Shown piece by piece: positions 9,085 to 15,591 of a DNA stretch of 64,000 nt (position 1 is its first letter; each line of letters starts with the position of its first letter). The stretch comes from Eggerthellaceae bacterium (GTDB lineage Bacteria > Actinomycetota > Coriobacteriia > Coriobacteriales > Eggerthellaceae). The stretch lies in assembly GCA_910575165.1 (NCBI GenBank), contig CAJTDS010000010.1, positions 47,669 to 111,668 of the forward strand, in the 5' to 3' direction. The notes below the pieces were generated by a model. It did not search any database. It had not been told where the DNA came from and saw only the letters and a list, made by a program, of their open reading frames with translations. A program made the position numbers and the translations under genes.

Positions 9085-9312
9085 ATGACATACGCGATGA
9101 TAGCATTTGTTGTTTTGATCCGCTTTCTCCTATCTTTGCTTGCCGCTTCGCTCTTCGAGCGGAAAGGCTATGGCTACGGACGATTCTTTCTCATCAGCTT
9201 CCTGCTCGACCCCTTCACGTGCTTCGGGCTCTATCTACTCATGCCGCGACTTCGAACTCGGCGGACACGAGGGTCGAAAGCCGGGATAGCCTTGGAAGGA
9301 GGCGAGGCATAA
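9085..9312 (+). CDS. Small two-helix membrane protein, paralog type B
   Basis: 75 residues; ATG at 9085 with GGAGGG at 9071-9076 (an ATG at 9080 is out of frame). Close paralog of 3710-3940: both have SLFERKGYGYGRFFLI, FLLDPF and LLMPRLR, with different tails. Its stop overlaps the ATG of the next gene by one base (TAATG), as expected for translational coupling. It belongs to the inverted duplicate of the 3468-3940 pair. Confidence 0.75.
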   Translation: MTYAMIAFVVLIRFLLSLLAASLFERKGYGYGRFFLISFLLDPFTCFGLYLLMPRLRTRRTRGSKAGIALEGGEA

Positions 9313-9563
9313 TGAGCTGGCTGTATCTGTGGCGGCCTATCGAGTCGGCGAACGCCAGGGTGCTGTTCTGCGTCGCCAAAGCCTTCCTGGCTGCCGCCCT
9401 GGGATGGTGGGCACAGCGCAAAGGGTACAAGTTCTCCGCCTTCTTCCTGACGGCATTCCTCCTGGATCCCATCGTCTGCATTGCAACGTTGGCGGTCGTG
9501 CCCAAGGTCTGCAAGCCCGTGGATTACTCGGTGGTCAGGGTGCGGGCGGACGACAAGAGCTAA
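9312..9563 (+). CDS. Small two-helix membrane protein, paralog type A
   Basis: 83 residues, coupled to the preceding gene. Paralog of 3468-3713, sharing GWWAxRKGxKFSAFFL, DPxVC, PKVCKxVDYSV and the N-terminal LYLWRxIES. Both copies keep the same gene order (B then A) and overlap, so the pair was duplicated as a unit, or one copy was acquired. Confidence 0.75.
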   Translation: MSWLYLWRPIESANARVLFCVAKAFLAAALGWWAQRKGYKFSAFFLTAFLLDPIVCIATLAVVPKVCKPVDYSVVRVRADDKS

Positions 9564-9603
9564 GAGAAGAAAGCGGCCCGCCGGGGAGGGACCGGCAGGC
9601 CGC
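9561..9603 (-). terminator. Hairpin terminator of the flavoprotein gene
   Basis: Stem GCGGCC-GCCGG with CCGGC-GGCCGC at 9573-9603; read on the minus strand it is followed by a T-rich stretch (TTTCTTCTCTT). It fits the end of the gene at 9634. Confidence 0.6.
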
Positions 9604-9633
9604 AGGGTGGGTTGGTCGCGAAGCGCGCAGTCC

Positions 9634-11643
9634 CTATGCGGGGGCGCCGCCGCCGGGGCCGCCCGCAGGTGCGCCGCCCTCGCCGCCCTCGCCGCCGGGA
9701 GCACCGCCGCCCATGGGCGGGCCGGCCATGCCCTTGTCGGACTGCTTGATATCGGCGTTGCCGGCACCCAGGGTCACGTACTGGTCGATGTCCTCGGTGG
9801 CCAGGAACTCGCCCAGCGTGTAGCCCAGGCACAGGCACATGCCGATGGACACGCCGTTCATGATGCCGTTGTAGCCCATGGTGAAGCGGCCGCCGGAGGT
9901 GTTGCCGCAGGCGAACAGGCCCTTGATCGGCTCGAAGCCCTGGCCCTGCACCTGCTGCTCGCCGGTGACCAGCAGGCCCGACGTGGCCACGAGCGACCCG
10001 CCGCCCACGCGCTTCTGGGCGACGAACCCGTAGTAGGGGCCGCCCGTGATGGGCCACATGGTCTCCGGGTCACGCCCGAACTCCAGGTCCTCGCCGGCAT
10101 CGTGGGCCTCGTTCCACTTCTTCACCGCGGCCACGGCGTTGGCTTTCACCGCCGGCTCCATACCCATGTAATCGCACAAATCCTCCACGGTGTCGGCGCA
10201 GTAGAGGAACTTGCCCGAGGTGTCGTCGCCATCGGGCCCCTTGGCGGCTTCGGCGGCCTCGAAGTAGCCCGCGATCTTCTCGGCGGTCTCGCTATCCCAC
10301 TCCTTGGGCGCCAGGTGCCCCGCCAGCTGGTTGAAGAACACCTCTTCCCAGTCGGATCCCCAGATGAGGTAGGCGCGGTCGCCGGGCTGGCGGGCGCCGG
10401 CGCAACCGGAGAGCAGCGGCCCGCCGAAGGCCTCGTTGCAGTAGCGCTTGCCGTACTTGTTCAGCCACAGGCTCTCCACGCCCTCCATGGGAGACAGCGG
10501 GATGAAGGCGTGGCTGCCCATGTCGCCGCCGGTGCCCAGCTCCACCTTGGCGCCGATGCGCATGGCCATGGCGATGCCGCTGCCGTCGCGGCCGGACATG
10601 GCCGAGCAGTCGCGGTACTCGCCCAGCTCGTAGTTCTCGCGGCAGATGGCGTTGTACATGGCCGAGTTCGACCCGATGTCGCCGCAGGACAGCACCACCG
10701 CACGCCCGTTGTACTGCACGTAGCTATCCTCGCCGGTCTTCTTGGCGATGACGCCGGTAACCTCGGTGCCGTCCTCGTTGTGCACCAGACGAACCGCCTG
10801 CTGGCCGAAGTTGAACACCGCACCTGCGGCCTTGGCCTTCTCCTGGCTGCGCTTCACGGCGTCGGTCATGCCCACCGATCCGCCGAACTGGCAGGTGCCC
10901 ACGTAGGAGGTGAAGGGGCCCTTCTTGTAGTTGTAGCCGTCAACCACAGGCCAGTTGAGCGGGATGAGCTCGTCCTTCTCGGCCTCAGTGTAGCCGTCGA
11001 TGAACCAGTCGAGCGCCTCGCCGGAGCGGTTGGCGAACTGGGAGAGCAGCGTGGGCTGCACGCGGCCGGCGCCGTACATCTGGTACTCGTTCATGAAGTC
11101 GACGACGGAGTACTCGGGGATGCCCACGCGCTTGAGCTGCCACTCGGAGTTCAGGTGCCCGATGTCGTTGCCCAGAGCGCTGAAGGTGTCCTCGGGCTGC
11201 ACCTCCACCACGATGACCTTGGCGCCCAGCTCGGCGGCGCGGCGAGCGCAGGCGGTACCCGCATGGCCCGCGCCGCAGACGATGATGTCGGCCTCCTGGG
11301 TCTCGGAGATCTGGTCGGCGGCTATCTCGGGCTCCTCGCCCAGCCAGCCGGCGCCCAGCACCTGACCCATGGTCTTGCCCTCGTTGCCCGTGGCCGCCGC
11401 GGCGGTTCCGGAAGCGGTCGAGGCGTTAGCGGCAGTCGGGGCCGCCGCATTCGCGGAAGGTGCGTCGCCTGCAGACGACGCCGGGGCGGCAGGGCTGCAG
11501 CCCGCCAGCGCCCCCAAGCCGGCCGCGCCCGCCAAGGCGCCCATGCCGGCCAAAAAGCCGCGGCGGCTCAAATCGATGCGCCCGCGTCCCGCGGAGAACG
11601 CCGCACGGGCGGCGTCGCGATGCTCGTTGCTCGAAGATGCCAT
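9634..11643 (-). CDS. Tat-exported FAD-dependent reductase (fumarate reductase flavoprotein family)
   Basis: 669 residues from the ATG at 11643, preceded by GAGAGAGGAGAGGG. The longer in-frame start at 11748 lacks these signals. The signal has a twin-arginine motif, LSRRGFLAGMGAL, and ends LAGC, so export may be as a lipoprotein. A dinucleotide-binding fold (ADIIVCGAGHAGTACARRAAELGAK, described here in part) begins near residue 123. A late FAD-binding segment (LFACGNTSGG, then MGYNGIMNGVSIG) is present. The C-terminus is an unusual Gly/Pro/Ala tail of about 30 residues. In this family electrons usually come from membrane quinol or cytochromes; the acceptor here is unknown. Divergent from the LuxR gene at 12012. 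Confidence 0.85.
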   Translation of the reverse strand: MASSSNEHRDAARAAFSAGRGRIDLSRRGFLAGMGALAGAAGLGALAGCSPAAPASSAGDAPSANAAAPTAANASTASGTAAAATGNEGKTMGQVLGAGWLGEEPEIAADQISETQEADIIVCGAGHAGTACARRAAELGAKVIVVEVQPEDTFSALGNDIGHLNSEWQLKRVGIPEYSVVDFMNEYQMYGAGRVQPTLLSQFANRSGEALDWFIDGYTEAEKDELIPLNWPVVDGYNYKKGPFTSYVGTCQFGGSVGMTDAVKRSQEKAKAAGAVFNFGQQAVRLVHNEDGTEVTGVIAKKTGEDSYVQYNGRAVVLSCGDIGSNSAMYNAICRENYELGEYRDCSAMSGRDGSGIAMAMRIGAKVELGTGGDMGSHAFIPLSPMEGVESLWLNKYGKRYCNEAFGGPLLSGCAGARQPGDRAYLIWGSDWEEVFFNQLAGHLAPKEWDSETAEKIAGYFEAAEAAKGPDGDDTSGKFLYCADTVEDLCDYMGMEPAVKANAVAAVKKWNEAHDAGEDLEFGRDPETMWPITGGPYYGFVAQKRVGGGSLVATSGLLVTGEQQVQGQGFEPIKGLFACGNTSGGRFTMGYNGIMNGVSIGMCLCLGYTLGEFLATEDIDQYVTLGAGNADIKQSDKGMAGPPMGGGAPGGEGGEGGAPAGGPGGGAPA

Positions 11644-12011
11644 AGCACCCTCTCCTCTCTCTCGCGCGGCGCTCCTAACGCCGCTCCCTCGCCCCCGGCG
11701 CCCTGCAGCCCCGGAAGCCCGCGTCCCCTTTCCGCGTCGTCTGCGCAACGGTGCAAGCGATGCGGAGCGGACAAGCGAACTATGCCCCGGAACCGGGAGC
11801 GCGAGCCATACCCTCGATTTGATGATTTGGCCCGAAAAGCCCTCACCTTCTGATGGTGAAATCGACGAAACCCCACATGGGAAAGCCGGCGCTCAGACCA
11901 CCTGGCAGCCCGAAAGACCTATAATCGAGGCGGGAAGCAAGCGGGCCGCCGCACGACCCCCGGCTAGGGGCCGACCGCGAACGCCCCGCCAGCCGCAACG
12001 CAGGAGGAGAG
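11644..12011. other. Divergent control region between flavoprotein and LuxR genes
   Basis: 368 bases without a gene. It holds the TCACC-N7-GGTGA palindrome and, near the right end, the AGGAGGAGAG ribosome site for 12012. A regulator divergent from its target is the usual arrangement in this family. Confidence 0.6.
11843..11859. promoter_or_regulatory. Putative LuxR operator TCACC-N7-GGTGA, site 3
   Basis: TCACCTTCTGATGGTGA. It lies 200 bases before the flavoprotein start and 152 bases before the LuxR start. Arms and spacing are the same as sites 1 and 2. Confidence 0.5.
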
Positions 12012-13574
12012 ATGACGCATCAGGACTCGCCCTCGCCGTCAGCCGGGCAGACGACGCCGACCATCCCCGTCGCCGAAGAGAGCGTCCACGGCACCTCGCG
12101 CCGGGCCGGCGTTCCCTGGGCCGTGCTCGTAGGCTTTTCCTGCTTCGCGTCCTGGACGAACATGCTGCTATGCTTCGAAGGCCCCCTGCGAGACCAGATA
12201 GTCTACGGGGGCGGCGTGGTCCACGACCCGTTCTTCTTCGCGTCGCTGCTCGTTGCTACGGTCTTGCTGCTGGGCGCAGCTCGACGCGCGCGGCGGCGCC
12301 CGGGAGCTGCTTCGCCAGGCGGCAAGAAACGCGGATTCGCCGCGTCCGGAGCGCCGCTCGCCCTCTGCGTCGCCCTAGGAGCCGTCGCTGCCGCCGCCGG
12401 CGTGCTCCTGGCGGCTTTGGCCGACCAGGACACCGCAGCCCTGCGGCTGACGGCATCGGCCCTGGGCGTTGCCGCAGGCATCGGCTTCGCCGCCTTCACG
12501 CTTTGCTGGGGTCGCGTCATAGCCTCCCTTGCGTTGCGGCCGGCCCTGCTTTCCATGGGGATCGCCCTCTGCGTCCAGTGGCCGCTGCTAAGCGCCGCCA
12601 TTGCCGGCGGCCTTCCCGCGAAGGTCGCCGCTGCCGCGGTGCTGCCGCTGGTTTCCTGGGGCTGCCTTACCAAGCTGGCGCCTCGCGCATCCGACGCCGC
12701 AGCGCAGCCGGCGAAGGCGAAAGGGCAGGTCCTGCCCCTCGACGGCTCCCTCTGCCGCATAGCCGGATCGCTCTTCTGCTTCTCGGCGGTCATCCAGTTC
12801 GTGTGGACCTGCCACATCGGCTTCGGGGAAAGCCCTCTCGACGAAGGGTTCTTCTGGATGCTGTTTCTTGCGGTGTTCGCCGTGGTGCTGGCGGTGGCGG
12901 CCGTTTCCCTTGCCCTCATGCAGCGCCGGAAGAGCTACCGGACCGAGTTCTTCTACCGGGCGTCCTTCCTCTTCGCCGTCGTGGCCTGCGCCGGCCTGGA
13001 CGTCCTTCCCGCCGCTCCCCTGCTGCCCTACGTCGGCATCTACGCCGCCTACGCGCTCATCATGCTCACCATGTGGACGCTTGCCTGGAGCGTGGTCTTC
13101 CTTAAGGGAATCAATCCGGACCGGGCCTTCGGAGGGGTCTTCGGCGTGCAGTTCGCCGCTTTCATCGCCGGGTTCAGCGCAGCGAAGGTACTGGAATGGG
13201 CCATGAGCGCGGTCGGGGGGATACCGCTGCTGCCCTGGATCTCGGTTGCTTCGGTGGCCATTCTGGCCTGCGCATTCTGCTTCATCCTGCCGGAGCGCGA
13301 CCTGCTGGAGCTCTCTCCGCGGCTCACGCGCCTGAACCGCGCGGGGCTCGACGAGCGCTGCGAGGCCCTGGCCGCCCAACACGGCCTGACCGCCCGCGAG
13401 ACCGAGGTGTTCTCCTACCTTGCCCGCGGCCGGGACGTCGGCTTCATAGAACAGGAGCTGTTCATCAGCCGAAACACCGTGAACACCCACCGCAAGAACC
13501 TCTACCGCAAACTGGGCATCCACACCCAGCAGGAGCTGCTCTCGCTCATAGAGGAGCCGGAAGGGATCGACTAG
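12012..13574 (+). CDS. Membrane-bound LuxR-family transcriptional regulator
   Basis: 520 residues, ATG with AGGAGGAGAG directly upstream. About twelve hydrophobic segments (residues 35-430) are followed by a C-terminal LuxR HTH: LTARETEVFSYLARGRDVGF, then ISRNTVNTHRKNLYRKLGI. It is a paralog of 7090-8604; both share a FIEQEL(L/F)ISRNTV recognition region, so they may bind similar DNA, in line with the shared palindrome. It probably regulates the divergent flavoprotein (inference from arrangement). Confidence 0.87.
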   Translation: MTHQDSPSPSAGQTTPTIPVAEESVHGTSRRAGVPWAVLVGFSCFASWTNMLLCFEGPLRDQIVYGGGVVHDPFFFASLLVATVLLLGAARRARRRPGAASPGGKKRGFAASGAPLALCVALGAVAAAAGVLLAALADQDTAALRLTASALGVAAGIGFAAFTLCWGRVIASLALRPALLSMGIALCVQWPLLSAAIAGGLPAKVAAAAVLPLVSWGCLTKLAPRASDAAAQPAKAKGQVLPLDGSLCRIAGSLFCFSAVIQFVWTCHIGFGESPLDEGFFWMLFLAVFAVVLAVAAVSLALMQRRKSYRTEFFYRASFLFAVVACAGLDVLPAAPLLPYVGIYAAYALIMLTMWTLAWSVVFLKGINPDRAFGGVFGVQFAAFIAGFSAAKVLEWAMSAVGGIPLLPWISVASVAILACAFCFILPERDLLELSPRLTRLNRAGLDERCEALAAQHGLTARETEVFSYLARGRDVGFIEQELFISRNTVNTHRKNLYRKLGIHTQQELLSLIEEPEGID

Positions 13575-13640
13575 TTCCAGAAGCTTCTGCCGCCGCGGCG
13601 GCATCCGCCTCCTTGCTCCGTCCACCCGGTTTTCGGGCCG

Positions 13641-13673
13641 AAGAAAAGCCCCGCCGATCACGATCGACGGGGC
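13641..13673 (-). terminator. Terminator of mnmA-coaE
   Basis: Stem GCCCCG-CGAT / ATCG-CGGGGC at 13648-13673, followed on the minus strand by TTTTCTT. It lies between the convergent LuxR and coaE genes. Confidence 0.7.
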
Positions 13674-13700
13674 CAGCAGCTGCAGCTTGTCAGCAAATCG

Positions 13701-14300
13701 CTAGAGCGTCTTCTTGTAGTCGTTCCACCAGACGAGCACCTGGTTGCGTATCTCGTCGGGGGTGCCGTCGTTGTTGAACACCACGTCGGCGGCCTCGATG
13801 CGGTCGGCGTCGGTGATCTGCTGGGCGATGCGGCGACGCACGTCGCCCTCTTCCCAACCGGAAGCCACGGCCCGCTGGATGCGCAGGTCGATGGGTGCGA
13901 GCACCGCGATAACCACGTCGGCATCGTAGGCCAGCGATGTCTGGCGGTTCTTGAACACCGAGTACTCCACCACCACGGCCTTGTGGCCCTGGCGCTCAAG
14001 CTCGTCCACCTGGTCGGTGAACGCCCCTTCGATACGGGGCAGCGTTATGCGGTTGAGCTTGCGGGTCTCGGCCGGGCTCGCGAAAGCCTTCTCCGCCAGA
14101 GCCGGGCGGCTGATCTGGCCGTCATCGCCCAAAATGTCGGCTCCGAAGGTTTCCACCAGCTCGTCTTTCACCGTATCCCAGCGCAGCACATCGTGGCCCA
14201 CCTTGTCCAGGTCGATGGCGGGAACGCCGTCTTCCGTAAGCACCTTGCGAGCCGTGGATTTGCCAGCGCCCATGCCGCCGATGACGAAGAGCTTCTTCAT
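13701..14300 (-). CDS. coaE: Dephospho-CoA kinase
   Basis: 199 residues. Phosphorylates dephospho-CoA with ATP, the last step of coenzyme A synthesis, in the cytoplasm. The P-loop GGMGAGKST spans residues 8-16; the CoaE signatures DLDKVGHDVL and ITLPRIEGAF are present. Its ATG overlaps the mnmA stop (ATGA), so the two are co-translated. A longer in-frame ORF upstream is antisense-like extension and is not used. Confidence 0.92.
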   Translation of the reverse strand: MKKLFVIGGMGAGKSTARKVLTEDGVPAIDLDKVGHDVLRWDTVKDELVETFGADILGDDGQISRPALAEKAFASPAETRKLNRITLPRIEGAFTDQVDELERQGHKAVVVEYSVFKNRQTSLAYDADVVIAVLAPIDLRIQRAVASGWEEGDVRRRIAQQITDADRIEAADVVFNNDGTPDEIRNQVLVWWNDYKKTL

Positions 14301-15424
14301 GCTTGCACCACTTTCCCTATCACAGCCGCCCCGATGACGGTGTCTCCTACATAGAATACCGCATATTGGCCGGGAGCCGTAGTCGGCTGCGGCTCGTTGA
14401 GACGAACGGTCGCCCCACCCCCGGGCGCCGGCTCCACCACGCACGGCACAGGCCGACTGCGGTAGCGCAGCTTCACCATGGCCCGTATGGGCTCGGAAAG
14501 CTCCTCCACCGCCTGCCAGCTCGCCGGGCCGGTATGCACCTGGCCGATGAGCGCCTGATCGGCCGTGCCCACCACCAGGCGGTTCGCCTCCGCCTCCTTG
14601 GCCACCACGTAAAGGGGCTCGCGATACGCCACGCCCAGCCCCTTTCGCTGACCCACCGTGTAGCCGTGCAGCCCGCTGTGGCTTCCCACCATCGCGCCGT
14701 CCGCAAGCACGATGGGGCCGGGACGGTCGGCCACCCCCCGCTGCGCGAGGAACGCCCGGTAGTCGCACGCATCGCCCAGGAAGCAGATGTCCTGGCTCTC
14801 CTCCTTCTGAGCCACGGGAAGTCCCGCCTGCGCAGCGGCCTGCCGCACCGCCGGCTTCGTCATGCCCCCCAAGGGCAGAATGAGCCGAGCCAGCTGCGCC
14901 TGGTCCAGCATGGAGAGCATATAGCTTTGGTCCTTGGAGCCGTCCAAGGCCGTGCGCACGGCGTAGCGAAAGCTCGCCGACGCATCCGGCCGCCCCTCGC
15001 CGTCACCCGCGGCCGGACCGCCCGACGCCAGGGGCACCTGCGCGATGCGGGCGTAGTGGCCCGTGGCCACGAACTCGCATCCCAGCTCGTCAGCGGCTTC
15101 GCACAGGCTCGGAATCTTGCAGAGAGCGTTGCAGCCCACGCACGGGCTGGGGGTGAGGCCTGCAGCGTAGCCCTCCACGAACGGCTGCACCACCACGCGC
15201 TCGAACTGCTCGGTGGCGTCGAAGACCGCGTGCGCTATGCCCAGCCGCTCGCACACTGCCTGCGCGTCCCGCTCGGCCGCGGCGGTCTTGCCGTCGTCGC
15301 AGAAGCGGCACGTGACCCCCACCACCCGATAGCCCTGCTGCAGCAGCGCCAGGGCGGCCACGGAGCTGTCCACACCCCCGCTCATGCCCACGGCCACCGT
15401 CTTGCCGTCGCCTGCCATGCCCAC
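14297..15424 (-). CDS. mnmA: tRNA-specific 2-thiouridylase MnmA
   Basis: 375 residues. Thiolates uridine 34 in Lys, Glu and Gln tRNAs. The PP-loop SGGVDSS begins near residue 15. The first catalytic cysteine lies in SPCVGCNALCK and the second in SQDICFLG; VGQRKGLGV is a family signature. The insert AQVPLASGGPAAGDGEGRPD is a low-complexity loop. It is the first gene of the mnmA-coaE operon, with its promoter in the divergent region at 15472-15498. Confidence 0.93.
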   Translation of the reverse strand: MGMAGDGKTVAVGMSGGVDSSVAALALLQQGYRVVGVTCRFCDDGKTAAAERDAQAVCERLGIAHAVFDATEQFERVVVQPFVEGYAAGLTPSPCVGCNALCKIPSLCEAADELGCEFVATGHYARIAQVPLASGGPAAGDGEGRPDASASFRYAVRTALDGSKDQSYMLSMLDQAQLARLILPLGGMTKPAVRQAAAQAGLPVAQKEESQDICFLGDACDYRAFLAQRGVADRPGPIVLADGAMVGSHSGLHGYTVGQRKGLGVAYREPLYVVAKEAEANRLVVGTADQALIGQVHTGPASWQAVEELSEPIRAMVKLRYRSRPVPCVVEPAPGGGATVRLNEPQPTTAPGQYAVFYVGDTVIGAAVIGKVVQA

Positions 15425-15471
15425 CGGATTTCCTTTCCGCAGCCCGTAGCCGCTGTTCCCTCGCTGTGGCT

Positions 15472-15498
15472 AGTATAGCCCACCGCTGATGCTATACT
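15472..15498. promoter_or_regulatory. Symmetric divergent -10 elements
   Basis: Arms AGTATAGC (15472-15479) and GCTATACT (15491-15498) place a TATACT -10-like hexamer on each strand, facing mnmA on minus and the acyltransferase gene on plus. The divergent promoters would overlap and may compete. Confidence 0.45.
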
Positions 15499-15505
15499 CT
15501 GCACT

Positions 15506-15553
15506 GTTTGCTTTTGCATGCAGCCCGCAACCGGGCCCCATGCAAAAACAAAC
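15506..15553 (+). repeat. Inverted repeat in the acyltransferase 5' region
   Basis: Fifteen-base arms at 15506-15520 (GTTTGCTTTTGCATG) and 15539-15553 (one mismatch) enclose an 18-base GC-rich spacer. It lies just downstream of the TATACT at 15493, so it would form a stem in the leader RNA, ending about 38 bases before the start codon. It may be an operator or a leader structure. Confidence 0.5.
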
Positions 15554-15591
15554 GCCCCTCGGTACACAGCTACAAGGAGCAAGGCGCCCCC

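Noticed and set aside
9481..11853. 790-codon plus-strand frame across the flavoprotein
   Set aside because: Antisense to the recognised Tat flavoprotein; its sequence is His/Gly/Ala-rich with no family, the usual GC-rich shadow. The same applies to long frames opposite leuS, glnN and the cimA region.
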